Source: Halobacillus mangrovi (GTDB lineage: Bacteria; Bacillota; Bacilli; Bacillales; Halobacillaceae). Taken from it: a stretch of 64,000 nt of DNA. Of this stretch, positions 1 through 9,117 are shown in pieces. Positions within the stretch are counted from its first letter, which is position 1; the number at the start of each line of letters is the position of its first letter. A program made the translations under genes and the position numbers. Under the pieces are notes generated by a model. That model ran no database searches. It saw only the letters and a program-made list of their open reading frames with translations, and was not told the DNA's origin. The stretch covers positions 3,798,501 to 3,862,500 of the forward strand of contig NZ_CP020772.1 in the NCBI RefSeq assembly GCF_002097535.1, written 5' to 3'.

Positions 1-145
1 TTATGATCTAACTTCTTCACCATGTACACCTTCTTTCTTTATGCTGAAAAGAAGACAAGCCCATCCCCTATGAAGGAGATGGCAAGCTCCCTTCCTTCTC
101 TTTCTATCACCTTTCGTGACCTACACGTAGTATGAAAGAAAGAGG

Positions 146-170
146 GGATAGAAACACTAGATTTCTATCC
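146..170 (-). terminator. Hairpin downstream of substrate-binding protein gene
   Basis: GGATAGAAA (146-154) pairs with TTTCTATCC (162-170) around a 7-nt loop, 10 nt past the stop codon of the minus-strand gene. On the minus strand it is followed by pyrimidine-rich sequence rather than a clean T-run. It may be an intercistronic stem-loop between a binding-protein gene and its permeases rather than a full terminator. Confidence 0.4.
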
Positions 171-179
171 TTTTATTAT

Positions 180-1508
180 TTATTTCGGTGTTTTTATATT
201 TGGATACGCATTTTCAACGGCTTTGTAAAATTCTTGAATCGCTTCTTCTTTTGTCAGCTTACCGTCTACATATTCCGTAACTTTTGAGCCAAGCAGCGTA
301 TCAATCTGCTGATCATACTCTGTCACGATACCAGGTTCAATTTTCTTCGCTTCTTCTAAGAAGAATTCATAGTTGTTTTGTCCACCTAGGAATTCCTCGC
401 TGAAGTCATCTTTGATCTTGTTGGTAACAGGAAGGTAAGACAAGACATCCCCTGTATCTTTAGCCCAATCTGTTAAGAACTCTTCATCATGTGTCATCAT
501 TTTCACGAAATCCCAAGCCAGGTCCTTCTTCTTAGAACCGCTGTAAACACCTAACCAAGTTCCACCCCAGAAATAAGGGGATGGACCAGTTGTAACTGCC
601 CAATCGCCAGCTGTATCTTCTGCATTCAATTTAAGTACACTGTGTAACCCCCATGTCGGAAGAGCATAAGAGAATACTTCCGTTTTTTCTCCTGAAGCAT
701 TTTCATCCACTTCTTCCCATCCGCCGTTATAAGCAATCGGTCCATTCATAGAAGCAAGCCAAGACGGGGACCATTCAGGTGCAAAGGCTGTATAATCTTT
801 TTCACGAAGCTTCTTCGCTTGATCAAAATAATTCAATTTTGCCTCTGTCATGATTAATTCATCATTTTCATTCACCCAAGGCTGCGGGTCTTCACTCTTA
901 GCGAACCAACGAATAGATCCTTCATCCGGGAATAAGCGGTAACCTTCTGCTTTTAACTTTTCTCCCACTTCAAACATCTTGTCCCAGGAAGACATCATGC
1001 CTCCAACTTCTTTTGGATCGTCTGTACCTAATACTTCCTTAGCGATGCTGCGACGATAGAAAATACCGCCTGGTGTCGTCTGCCATGACAATGCTTTAAC
1101 ATTTCCTTCTGAATCCTTACCTAAGTCATAAACGTAAGGAACGTAATCTTCGCTCCATTCATCTGCGTTATATGGATCAGCTGATAAGTTTTCCCAATAA
1201 TCACGTTCGATCCACTGCTTCAAGAAAGCAATTTCACCAGTAAATACATCCGGTGCACCAACTCCACTTTCCAAAACCGGTTTCAGTTTGGTAGGGTAAT
1301 CAGCAATGGGAATGATGGTTAACTCTACTTTGACCCCATTTTTCTCTTCGAACGTTTTAATTGGCTCCTGCAATTCATCAGTAAAGGACCAAACTTTTAA
1401 TACATCATCTGAGTCTTTACCACTGTTGGAAGAAGCGGAATTTGAACATCCTGCGATTACTCCAGCAAGCAAAACCAGGGTAAGGACTAAACCTAAGATT
1501 CTTTTCAT
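180..1508 (-). CDS. Extracellular sugar-binding lipoprotein of an ABC transporter (family 1)
   Basis: This is a 442-residue solute-binding protein. It has a lipoprotein signal peptide ending in a VIAGC lipobox (Cys21) and the overall pattern of the family 1 binding proteins that deliver sugars to ABC importers, anchored to the outer face of the membrane. No permease or ATPase gene is visible; the permeases probably follow to the left of the window edge. A LacI regulator lies just upstream on the same strand, and two operator-like palindromes sit in the gap. The sugar cannot be told from sequence. Start ATG at 1508 follows an AGGAGGT-like ribosome site. Confidence 0.85.
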   Translation of the reverse strand: MKRILGLVLTLVLLAGVIAGCSNSASSNSGKDSDDVLKVWSFTDELQEPIKTFEEKNGVKVELTIIPIADYPTKLKPVLESGVGAPDVFTGEIAFLKQWIERDYWENLSADPYNADEWSEDYVPYVYDLGKDSEGNVKALSWQTTPGGIFYRRSIAKEVLGTDDPKEVGGMMSSWDKMFEVGEKLKAEGYRLFPDEGSIRWFAKSEDPQPWVNENDELIMTEAKLNYFDQAKKLREKDYTAFAPEWSPSWLASMNGPIAYNGGWEEVDENASGEKTEVFSYALPTWGLHSVLKLNAEDTAGDWAVTTGPSPYFWGGTWLGVYSGSKKKDLAWDFVKMMTHDEEFLTDWAKDTGDVLSYLPVTNKIKDDFSEEFLGGQNNYEFFLEEAKKIEPGIVTEYDQQIDTLLGSKVTEYVDGKLTKEEAIQEFYKAVENAYPNIKTPK

Positions 1509-1567
1509 GTATCTTACCTCCTAAATAATATAAAAAATAATCTATAAAGACGGTGACTTCTATGTGC

Positions 1568-1582
1568 CTGAATCGGTTTCAG
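1568..1582. promoter_or_regulatory. Imperfect LacI-family operator
   Basis: CTGAATCGGTTTCAG is an imperfect palindrome with CTGAA/TTCAG arms. It resembles the perfect operator 24 bp away and lies upstream of the binding-protein gene that starts at 1508. A probable target of the LacI protein encoded at 1633-2640. Confidence 0.5.
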
Positions 1583-1605
1583 TTTTAGTAAAGTTCAATT
1601 GTAAC

Positions 1606-1617
1606 GAAACCGGTTTC
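1606..1617. promoter_or_regulatory. LacI-family operator (perfect palindrome)
   Basis: GAAACCGGTTTC is a perfect 12-bp palindrome with the central CG typical of LacI/GalR-family operators. It lies in the 124-bp gap between the lacI-like gene and the sugar-binding protein gene. The same 12-mer recurs inside the other binding-protein gene at 8038-8049. Confidence 0.65.
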
Positions 1618-1632
1618 AATTTTGAGTAAAAT

Positions 1633-2640
1633 TTAAATACTTCTGCATGAACTTCTAATCATCAGTTCGACTGGAACAACAACACTCTCTACATTTTTCT
1701 TCCTTGTATTGATTTGACTGAGCAGCAGCTCTCCTGACTTTTCGCCAATCAAATCGGTTTGCTGGCGGAGAGTGGTTAAGGATGGATGGAACATCTTCGA
1801 AAGTTCAATATCATCAAACCCAATGATTGAATAATTGTCCGGTACTCCAAACCCAGCCTCACGAATAGCTTCCATAGCTCCAATAGCCAGGTTATCCCCT
1901 GCTGCATATATAGCTGAAGGCGGGTTTTTCAGTGCTAACAGCTTCTTCATAGCTTCATATCCACTATCTCTTGAGAAGAACTCTCCATCCACAATGTAAT
2001 CCTTTGGCACCGGTAATTTGAGTTTCTTCATAGCCTCTGCATATCCCTTTAACCGTTGTTTACCGGCAAACGTCGTTGAGTGCCCCGCAATGTGCGCAAT
2101 TTTCCGATGTCCCAATGAGTGTAAATACTGAACTGCCTCAAAACTACCGCGAACGTTGTCTGAGTAGACCACACAAGATTTGTCACTCTTCAGATCAATG
2201 ACGACAGATGGCAGCCTGCTGTTGATCAACTCCTGTACTTGTTCGTCTTCGTAGGTCGAGCTGACAATAACAACACCATCTACACCACGATACTTAAAGT
2301 AATCCAGATAACTCTTCTGCTTGTTGCTTATGCTTCTTGAAGCAAAAAGCAAGTCGTACCCTTGGACTTCTACATGCTGCCTGAAACTCTCAATCACGGC
2401 GTTAAAAAATGGGTGTTTCATCCCAATCCCTAACGATTCAATAAAAACGACACCAATGATCCATGATTTCTTAGTAATTAAAGATCGCGCATGGGAGTTT
2501 GGCAGATATCCCAGTTCCTCCACAGCCTCCAGTATTTTTTTCTTGGTCTTTAAATTGACATCTTCATAATTGTTTAACACTTTGGAAACCGTTGCAGGCG
2601 AAAATCCTGTTGCCTTTGCAATGTGGTAAATCGTTACCAT
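1633..2640 (-). CDS. LacI/GalR-family transcriptional regulator
   Basis: The N-terminus (TIYHIAKATGFSPATVSKVL) is a classic LacI helix-turn-helix plus hinge. The rest is a periplasmic-binding-protein-like sensor domain, about residues 58-335. The open frame extends 10 codons further, but the ATG at 2640 is preceded by AGAGGTG at proper spacing and begins exactly at the usual MxTIxDIA start, so it is preferred. It lies upstream of a sugar-binding protein gene with two operator-like palindromes between them, consistent with local control by a sugar or sugar phosphate. The effector is unknown. Confidence 0.9.
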   Translation of the reverse strand: MVTIYHIAKATGFSPATVSKVLNNYEDVNLKTKKKILEAVEELGYLPNSHARSLITKKSWIIGVVFIESLGIGMKHPFFNAVIESFRQHVEVQGYDLLFASRSISNKQKSYLDYFKYRGVDGVVIVSSTYEDEQVQELINSRLPSVVIDLKSDKSCVVYSDNVRGSFEAVQYLHSLGHRKIAHIAGHSTTFAGKQRLKGYAEAMKKLKLPVPKDYIVDGEFFSRDSGYEAMKKLLALKNPPSAIYAAGDNLAIGAMEAIREAGFGVPDNYSIIGFDDIELSKMFHPSLTTLRQQTDLIGEKSGELLLSQINTRKKNVESVVVPVELMIRSSCRSI

Positions 2641-2814
2641 ATTTGAACACCTCTTGTGCTTCGAAAGCACGATTCGTAAGAGAGAAAAACAAAATGAAAA
2701 CCCTTACAATGATAAGTAAAAAAATATGGCTTTCAGTTCTTACTTCTCTTCAGAAAACTGCTCTAACCTTCCCCTCACCCTCCTGACTTGTTTGATTAAC
2801 CGCTTACAAACTTA

Positions 2815-2843
2815 TTGTAATCGACTTAATCTGTTATTATAAT
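2815..2843 (+). promoter_or_regulatory. Sigma-A-like promoter with no obvious plus-strand gene
   Basis: TTGTAA (2815-2820), a 17-bp spacer and a perfect TATAAT (2838-2843) on the plus strand. It lies in the 384-bp gap 2641-3024, which otherwise holds only the lacI upstream region and the yesN-side terminator. No gene follows on the plus strand; transcription would run into the terminator hairpin and then antisense to the response-regulator gene. Confidence 0.35.
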
Positions 2844-2992
2844 GAACTGAATTTTACATAAGGTGACAGATTTTTAGGTTTATGAAAGATTCGTAGAAAA
2901 AAAGGGTATAGAACTTAATTTAAGAATCATCTGACCTATAAGCCTCTCTTTTAGAAAAGTTGTGATCTATATCCTAAGAAGAGCACAAAAAA

Positions 2993-3017
2993 ATGCTTGT
3001 GTCATGAACACAAGCAT
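2993..3017 (-). terminator. Rho-independent terminator of the YesM/YesN operon
   Basis: ATGCTTGTGT (2993-3002) and ACACAAGCAT (3008-3017) form a 10-bp stem with a 5-nt loop. On the minus strand it is followed by a run of T, 8 nt after the response-regulator stop codon. Confidence 0.8.
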
Positions 3018-3024
3018 AGGATAC

Positions 3025-4563
3025 TCAGGAAAGAGTCCTTTCGGTATATAATTTTTCTCGGTATTCTTTAGGAGAAACTCCCTCCAAATCACGAAAAACT
3101 CTCGAAAATTGTTTGGAATTACCGAATCCCACCAATTCGCTTACCTCAAAGATTTTATGGTTAGAGTCAGATAATAACTTCTTAGCCTTTTCGATACGAA
3201 CCTTTTTCAAGTAATCCACGAAATTATTCCCTGTATAGTCTTTGAAGGCATGACTGAAATAAGAGTAGTTCAATGAGACATAGTTCGAAACCACGGCCAT
3301 ATTCAAATCCTTATGAGCGTTCTCATGGATGAATTCAATGGCCTTATCCATGATATTTTCTCCAGAATAAACGCTTTTCATCTCTTTCATATATTCGTGG
3401 AGACGTATGGTCAAATTTTCAACTGCGTAAAAATAGTCATAAACGCTCTCAAAATTGGACATATCTCCAACCTTGTCATAAAGTTTAAAAACTTCTATGG
3501 ATTCCATCCCTATCTGGTTAAAAGCCTGATCAAAAAGAACCCTATTAATAGCCTCATTTAGTCGTTCTAAACAGGAGATTTTACATTCTTTCATCTCTTC
3601 TATATTAAAGATGTTTAATAACGATGATCGGATTTCATCGTTACGATTTGTTCCTAACATATTGAAAATCTTTTGAATCAATTGTTTGTTAACTATGGTT
3701 CCATCTTCTTTTTTAGCCTTTACTTGTTCATATGTGAGGATTGTTTGATGAGGAAAGATAAATCGATAAACTAATGCTTCATTCGCCTGTTCATAGGCCT
3801 CAACTAATTTTCCCATTGAAACATGCTTGTCACTAATGCCGACCCCTAAATGACTGGCTATGTCGAATTGATTGTCTTCAAAAACAACATAGAGTCCTTC
3901 TAGGCATTCGGTAAATACAACAAGGTTTTCATAACTATCCACGAAACATAGGGAAACATCGTCATACTTCTGAATCTGCTTCACGATGTGTTGAAAGAAA
4001 TTGTCCTTGGTTAGGGTGCTTTTGTTACTCTTTAATTGAAAAATTCCAGCATAGAAACCGGAAGAATACTGATGCAGTTGAAACTTTCGCACAGCTTCTT
4101 CTACTTTTTTTTCATTCATTTTTGGATTGAGTAACATATAATTCAATTGGTTGACCAGATACTCATCCTCATCTTTCTGTATAGATAGCTTAGCATCCAG
4201 CTTATCTTTAGCTTTGTTAATCAACGCAAACAATTCATTGCGATCCACAGGTTTCAGCAAATAATCCATCACTTGAAATTGAATGGCCTGCTTGGCATAC
4301 GAAAAATCATCATACCCGCTCAAGATGATAACGAACGGGGGTATTTCTATTCCTTGCAATTCTTCTATGAGTTGAATTCCATCCATATGCGGCATTTTTA
4401 TATCGGTAATGACGAGGTCAATAGGATTATTTCGACATAATTCTAAAGCTTCTATACCATCTGATGCAAGCATGATGTCCGTCTCTGTAAACTTCCTTTC
4501 AATCATAGCTTTTATACCTAAGCGGATCATTCGTTCATCATCTACAACTACAACCTTCATCAT
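3025..4563 (-). CDS. YesN-type response regulator (REC domain plus AraC-type DNA binding)
   Basis: 512 residues. The N-terminal receiver domain has acidic residues near the start (VVVDDERM), the phospho-acceptor Asp54 in ITDIKMP and the conserved Lys in LLKPVDR. After a long middle region of about 270 residues, the last 100 residues are an AraC/XylS double helix-turn-helix (SYFSHAFKDYTGNNFVDYLK ... FSRVFRDLEGVSPKEYRE). The start codon overlaps the kinase stop (ATGA, 4560-4563), so the two are translationally coupled. YesM/YesN pairs usually activate neighbouring carbohydrate uptake genes. Confidence 0.9.
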   Translation of the reverse strand: MMKVVVVDDERMIRLGIKAMIERKFTETDIMLASDGIEALELCRNNPIDLVITDIKMPHMDGIQLIEELQGIEIPPFVIILSGYDDFSYAKQAIQFQVMDYLLKPVDRNELFALINKAKDKLDAKLSIQKDEDEYLVNQLNYMLLNPKMNEKKVEEAVRKFQLHQYSSGFYAGIFQLKSNKSTLTKDNFFQHIVKQIQKYDDVSLCFVDSYENLVVFTECLEGLYVVFEDNQFDIASHLGVGISDKHVSMGKLVEAYEQANEALVYRFIFPHQTILTYEQVKAKKEDGTIVNKQLIQKIFNMLGTNRNDEIRSSLLNIFNIEEMKECKISCLERLNEAINRVLFDQAFNQIGMESIEVFKLYDKVGDMSNFESVYDYFYAVENLTIRLHEYMKEMKSVYSGENIMDKAIEFIHENAHKDLNMAVVSNYVSLNYSYFSHAFKDYTGNNFVDYLKKVRIEKAKKLLSDSNHKIFEVSELVGFGNSKQFSRVFRDLEGVSPKEYREKLYTERTLS

Positions 4564-6443
4564 GCTGATAAACCTCCCCCTCCTTCAATAACTAAACAAG
4601 GTATGGTGACGATCACCTCTGTGTAATGCCCTTCTTTACTATTTATAGTCAACCCATATTCCTTACCATAATACAACTGTACACGTTCATGTACGTTGTA
4701 AAGGCCAATTCCACTTCCTGTCTTCATTCGCTTCGATGTCTCAGCCACGTCTGTTCCTTCCAATAAAGAGACCCTTAAATTTTGAAGGACTTCAGGATCC
4801 ATCCCGTCCCCATTGTCTGAGAGGACTACTTTTATGTCATTTCCTTCAGTATAAGCCTGGATTGATATGATCCCTTTTCTCTCGTGTAAGATATGCTGCA
4901 ACCCATGCTTAACTGAATTCTCCACAATAGGCTGGAAACTCATCTTCAGAACATCCTGCCCTTCCAAATCAGGTGGAATATCTATCTGTAGATCTAAACT
5001 ATGATCTAAGCGTATATTCATCAGATCGATGTAGTTTCGTATATGATTGACTTCTTCCTGTAAGGATACAAAGTCTTTTTTCCATTTTAGATTGTAACGC
5101 ATCATTTCTCCTAATGATGTTAATGCGTCAGATATATCATATTTCCCATCAATCTCAGCCATCATTTTTATATTCTCTAAGGTGTTATAGAGAAAGTGTG
5201 AGTCAATCTGCATCTTCAAAGCATGTAGCTCTGCTTCTTTAGTGGCCGCTTCTTTATTGACTGATTCTGCAATTAACGTATTAATCTTACTTAGCATATT
5301 GCGATAATGACTGGATAACCTGCCAATTTCATCACTCCCCTGGATATCTACATCAACTGTAAAATCCCCCTTCTCCACTTTTTTCATGGATTCGATTAGA
5401 AGGTGGAGTTTTTTTAGTATTAACGAGACTAATCCGTGGGTGATGAAGGAAAGGAGAACAATTAACGAAAAGGCCCCCAGGATGATAATCATTCGAAGTT
5501 GATCTCTTTCCAAGAAGATTTCTTCTAATGATCTCACTTGCATCAGGTGAATGCCTAAATCCTCTACATAGGAAGATACGACCAGAAACGGAACGTCTTC
5601 CTTTGAGAACATCATCGTTTGATTCATCTCACCTGAATTTTTCTGATAAAACTTCTCCTTCAATTCCTTTGGGCTCACTTTAATATCATTTAATAGTGAC
5701 TGGGTCTGTTCGAAATGAAGAGATTTTTTACCATCCAGGACAAACAGTTGCGACTCCTTGTTTTCCACATTGTTAAACACTTTTGGGAAGAACTTTTCTA
5801 ATAGCATCGTAATTTCAACCATGGCTAAATGCTTATCTTTTGGGTATTCCAGTTCTCGGTATAATGATATTTTTTGAGGCTCTTGAAGATTCTCATTGCC
5901 TTCACTAGCGACCTCACTTTGTTGATTCAACCTCCACATCTCTGTACCCTCGTATTCGAGAAGGTCCCTATACCAATCCGAACTTTCGATCCGCCGTTCA
6001 TCATAAATGATCGGCCACATTTCTTTCACTTTCTCATTAGCCGCATAAACATTTATATCTTCAATGGCAGGATTATTATATTTCAACTGTAAAACATCAG
6101 AAAACGTACCTCTTTTAAAATTCAGGAGTTCTTTTACTTCATGCTCTTCTTTCTGGCTGATAAATTCGGTAAGCTCTTGATTGGCGACCACAATTTGAGC
6201 TGTCCGACGGATCTTTTCCTTGTTCTCTTCGATGTTCATTTTTTCTAGTTCTACTATGTATTCACTTTCTCTTTTCGCATCATAAATCGATGTTTCAAAT
6301 CTATTCTTAGAAATATTCCAAGTGAAGATAAGGATGGGAATTAAGATAATTACTAGATATAAAACCACCAATTTTTTATGGAGGGAAAGTTCATTAATCC
6401 ACCCCCCTGTCCTTTTGAAGATTTTCTTCCATTTCAAACCCAT
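4560..6443 (-). CDS. YesM-type membrane sensor histidine kinase
   Basis: 627 residues: a membrane segment near residues 25-45, a large extracellular sensor domain, a second membrane segment near 310-332, a HAMP domain, a His_kinase box (MQIDSHFLYNTLENI) and an HATPase domain with N box QPIVENSVKH and G boxes DNGDGMD and GSGIGL. It is partner to the overlapping response-regulator gene and follows a binding-lipoprotein gene by 46 bp in one operon. The H box has QIDSHFLYN rather than the usual QINPHFLYN. Confidence 0.9.
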   Translation of the reverse strand: MGLKWKKIFKRTGGWINELSLHKKLVVLYLVIILIPILIFTWNISKNRFETSIYDAKRESEYIVELEKMNIEENKEKIRRTAQIVVANQELTEFISQKEEHEVKELLNFKRGTFSDVLQLKYNNPAIEDINVYAANEKVKEMWPIIYDERRIESSDWYRDLLEYEGTEMWRLNQQSEVASEGNENLQEPQKISLYRELEYPKDKHLAMVEITMLLEKFFPKVFNNVENKESQLFVLDGKKSLHFEQTQSLLNDIKVSPKELKEKFYQKNSGEMNQTMMFSKEDVPFLVVSSYVEDLGIHLMQVRSLEEIFLERDQLRMIIILGAFSLIVLLSFITHGLVSLILKKLHLLIESMKKVEKGDFTVDVDIQGSDEIGRLSSHYRNMLSKINTLIAESVNKEAATKEAELHALKMQIDSHFLYNTLENIKMMAEIDGKYDISDALTSLGEMMRYNLKWKKDFVSLQEEVNHIRNYIDLMNIRLDHSLDLQIDIPPDLEGQDVLKMSFQPIVENSVKHGLQHILHERKGIISIQAYTEGNDIKVVLSDNGDGMDPEVLQNLRVSLLEGTDVAETSKRMKTGSGIGLYNVHERVQLYYGKEYGLTINSKEGHYTEVIVTIPCLVIEGGGGLSA

Positions 6444-6489
6444 GTCCTTTCCCCTCCCAACTTTCAGTAAATAGACAAACTCTTAAACC

Positions 6490-8136
6490 CTACTTGTTTA
6501 ATTTCTGCTGATTCTCCTCATAAACCTTTTGTCTATGCTGTTCCACTATGGAAAACCCATATTCCTCACGCTTTTCTAAAAAGGATTGAAACAGCTGGTC
6601 AAATTCGTCTTCTGATTCAGCTAACAATAACAGCGGCAGTACCCTTCCCCATTCCTCGTCAATCTTTCTCGCAGCAATTCCCGCTTCCGATGTACCGGTA
6701 GGGTCAATTCCTTCAAATTCACTAAAGTTGACGGTTTTTCCTTTTGTCCAGTCCATCGATTGTTTAAGTGGAGCAATCGGAGTCGGCGCCCATTCCAAGT
6801 ATTTATTCGTGTCCATCAGCATCCAATACGTATAAGAAGCCCCGTACTTTTGGTTAAATGACCCACGGTCAGATTGAAGTTGATCAAGCACTTCAGGAAG
6901 AAATTGCTTTTTTCCATTGACGGTATCCCACGTGACCCCTTTTTTGCCAAAGAAAAAATCCTTCTGTCCTTCATCGCTAATGAGATAGCTTAAGAAACGT
7001 ATTGCTCTTACAGGATCCTTCACATCCTTTGATATAAGCGTAACTGTCCATCCCGATATCCCATCTGCAGGGAGGGTAGGGGCATCGAGATCAGAATTAG
7101 CCGGACCATCCACAGCTATATAAACGGAATCTGGATCCTTCGCATATAGCTCTTTCTGCTGTGCTTCCATATCACTCCGTTGATAAAGCATGGCAAAATA
7201 TCTGCCCTCTGCAATTTTCTCTTCCATTTGAGCACGCTTATCAATATAGATATCTTTGGAAAGCAGCCCCATCTCGTTTGCTTGTCTGAATGTCTTTAAC
7301 CATTCGATATATTCAGGGTCCGTTTTCCTATCATAAATTTCCTCTTCCTGCTCCCTAGGTATCGCTAAGAAGTTTTGAAGGTGTTCTTCTAATGAATCAT
7401 TACCATCAGAAGTGAATTCATGCAGCCCCAAAGGAATGAGAGGTTCTCCATTCACTTCAGGGAATTGTTCTTGAGCTTCCTTCAAGGCGTTCAAAAACCC
7501 TTCAGGTGTTCTCATATCCGGTCTTCCTAAAGCTTCATACATATCCTTACGTACTAAAAACGTTTGATTCGATGGCTTCACGTTTTTATATCTTTCAAAA
7601 TCTTCTGGAGAGGATGAAGCATTGGGGTACCCATACACGTGACCGTCTTCCTGCTTGTACCATTCTAACTTTGAATCATTCGCCACTTTAAAAAAGTAAG
7701 GATCGTACTCCTCAGCAAGCTCATCTAAAGGGAGTACAAGATCGCGCTCGATTATCTTTTCTTCTCCATCTTCCCACCAGCCGATTGTAATAAAATCAGG
7801 GAGAGAACCAGAAGCAATCATCGTGTTTATTTTTTCATTTTCATTACCCTTTGGGGAGATAAAATTAATCTTAACTCCTGTTTTTTCGGTGATATAATCA
7901 GAAACGACGTTGTTTCCCCATTGCGTAGAAAACCAGGAAAAATTCACATACCAATCAAAGGTAATGGAAGATGTATCGACCTGCCATCCAGGTTTATCAG
8001 GATGAACCACTTGATCTTCAGCTTTTTCCGCTTCAGGGAAACCGGTTTCATTTTTCTCAATGTCTTCGCAGGATGTTAAGAAAACACCCACTAGCATGAG
8101 TAGGATAAGTTTTCTAATTAAAGACTCTAGTCGCAT
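6490..8136 (-). CDS. Large extracellular carbohydrate-binding lipoprotein (LplA/YtcQ-like)
   Basis: 548 residues with a lipoprotein signal peptide (lipobox LTSC, Cys23). It belongs to the long class of family 1 binding proteins that accompany YesM/YesN systems, often for oligosaccharides. It is first gene of an apparent operon with the kinase and response regulator. No permease adjoins it, so it may act as a sensor accessory or share permeases encoded outside the window. A perfect LacI-operator-like palindrome lies inside its coding sequence about 30 codons from the start. Confidence 0.85.
   Translation of the reverse strand: MRLESLIRKLILLMLVGVFLTSCEDIEKNETGFPEAEKAEDQVVHPDKPGWQVDTSSITFDWYVNFSWFSTQWGNNVVSDYITEKTGVKINFISPKGNENEKINTMIASGSLPDFITIGWWEDGEEKIIERDLVLPLDELAEEYDPYFFKVANDSKLEWYKQEDGHVYGYPNASSSPEDFERYKNVKPSNQTFLVRKDMYEALGRPDMRTPEGFLNALKEAQEQFPEVNGEPLIPLGLHEFTSDGNDSLEEHLQNFLAIPREQEEEIYDRKTDPEYIEWLKTFRQANEMGLLSKDIYIDKRAQMEEKIAEGRYFAMLYQRSDMEAQQKELYAKDPDSVYIAVDGPANSDLDAPTLPADGISGWTVTLISKDVKDPVRAIRFLSYLISDEGQKDFFFGKKGVTWDTVNGKKQFLPEVLDQLQSDRGSFNQKYGASYTYWMLMDTNKYLEWAPTPIAPLKQSMDWTKGKTVNFSEFEGIDPTGTSEAGIAARKIDEEWGRVLPLLLLAESEDEFDQLFQSFLEKREEYGFSIVEQHRQKVYEENQQKLNK
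8038..8049. promoter_or_regulatory. LacI-operator-like palindrome inside a coding sequence
   Basis: GAAACCGGTTTC, identical to the operator at 1606-1617, lies within codons for N-E-T-G-F-P just after the lipobox of the 6490-8136 gene. It could be a roadblock operator for the operon, or chance. Confidence 0.35.
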
Positions 8137-8341
8137 GTTGATCCCTCGCTTATATTTCTAGTATATCGAAAAAAGTTGTACGATCGTAGGAGATTCGAGC
8201 AAATAACTCTGAAAATTACGAATAATCTACTAAATATGGTGTATATCTATATTTACTATTCTTCTAGTTGAATTTAAATGTACTATAAAAAAAGCAATGA
8301 TCCTTATTATTAAAAGTTCACTGCTTTTACTACTTTATAAA

Positions 8342-8379
8342 AAAGCCTCCCCAAAAATTCAAAACTTTGGGGAGGCTTT
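8342..8379 (-). terminator. Cassette-end terminator (C1), with integrase-tail-like codons
   Basis: A 14-bp stem, AAAGCCTCCCCAAA (8342-8355) with TTTGGGGAGGCTTT (8366-8379). Read on the minus strand, i.e. from groEL outward, it is followed by a T-run. On the plus strand it also reads K-A-S-P-K-I-Q-N-F-G-E-A-L-stop, resembling the last residues of the integrase at 53.3 kb (K-A-S-Q-Q-F-S-K-L-M-K-G-L-L). Confidence 0.7.
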
Positions 8380-8467
8380 ATAGATTTATGACTAAATGTT
8401 ACGAAATCCAGTCAATATTCATTTATAGGGTTTTAAATCCTTGTGTAGCTAAGGGTTTGATGACAGC

Positions 8468-8485
8468 TTACATCATGCCGCCCAT
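8468..8485. repeat. att core copy 1 (exact groEL 3'-end sequence)
   Basis: TTACATCATGCCGCCCAT matches the groEL stop and last codons (53446-53463) exactly; the identity runs two bases further (TC). Arm-type repeats flank it: CCAGTCA at 8408-8414 on the left and a pair at 8575-8581 and 8586-8592 on the right. The surrounding 8137-8718 region contains no gene. Confidence 0.85.
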
Positions 8486-8718
8486 TCACTCGGCTAATTA
8501 ATAGGAAAATATTAAGACCCACAGATCCTTATTATCTCAAGGTTTCCATTAGCAAATAAATTTATTAACAGTATCCAGTCATAATCCAGTCACTACGCAA
8601 CTAGATATTTCAAATTAAAAGAAATGGACCTTTAACCGTTGGAGCTAATGCATTTTTAAAATATTGGGTTCACAAACTAGAAGTAGTTGCTCACGTCTGG
8701 GGCTTTATCTTTTAATGG

Positions 8719-9117
8719 CTATTCTATCACTTTCCTATTCATCCGTTCCACCCATTGATGGAGAAGGTTATTATACCGGGTCAAATTTTTATGAATTTTA
8801 ATGGCCACTTCTTCATTATAGGTATGGACGGTCAAATTACGATCATTTACCATTTCCAAAGCCAGAACAGTCTCTTCATCCTCCAACAAGTGGACCTCCC
8901 TGCAACTGCGAATGACGCTCTTCGGAGAGCCGGCATCCACCCCTTCTATGTCATATAAATATTGCTTCGCCGCTTTCCAACTTGCCTCGAAAGAAAATTC
9001 AAATCGTTGAATCGCTGCATCTCGTTCCACATCATTCGGTTTTTTAAGGTTAGCTAGCTTTTCAAAGGCAGCCAACGCTTTTTCTGCTGCTTCTAATCGC
9101 TGGTGTAATCTCTCCAT
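8719..9117 (-). CDS. HEPN-like nucleotidyltransferase-associated protein (HI0074 family)
   Basis: 132 residues, all helical in pattern, with the HI0074-type layout (QRFEFSFEASWKAAKQYL, MVNDRNLTVHTYNE). Its start overlaps the end of the upstream MNT-type nucleotidyltransferase by 25 bp; the ribosome site AGGAGGGGATTTT precedes the ATG. HEPN/MNT pairs act as toxin-antitoxin modules, with the nucleotidyltransferase modifying the HEPN RNase. The typical Rx4-6H catalytic motif is only weakly represented here (RNLTVH), so toxicity is uncertain. Confidence 0.8.
   Translation of the reverse strand: MERLHQRLEAAEKALAAFEKLANLKKPNDVERDAAIQRFEFSFEASWKAAKQYLYDIEGVDAGSPKSVIRSCREVHLLEDEETVLALEMVNDRNLTVHTYNEEVAIKIHKNLTRYNNLLHQWVERMNRKVIE

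Larger units (their letters stand above)
1..8485. mobile_element. Cassette C1 (left end outside window): carbohydrate uptake locus bounded by a groEL-type att core
   Basis: The right end carries the same signature as the other cassettes: a hairpin with integrase-tail codons (8342-8379), an arm-type repeat CCAGTCA at 8408-8414, and the att core at 8468-8485. All five genes are on the minus strand and concern sugar sensing and uptake. No core lies between position 1 and 8467, so the left boundary, and probably the ABC permease genes, lie beyond the window. That this stretch is a mobile cassette is inferred from its right end alone. Confidence 0.6.

Noticed and set aside
1..120. Short minus-strand frame ending at the TTA at the window start
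   Set aside because: Too short, no start or ribosome site, and no recognisable sequence.
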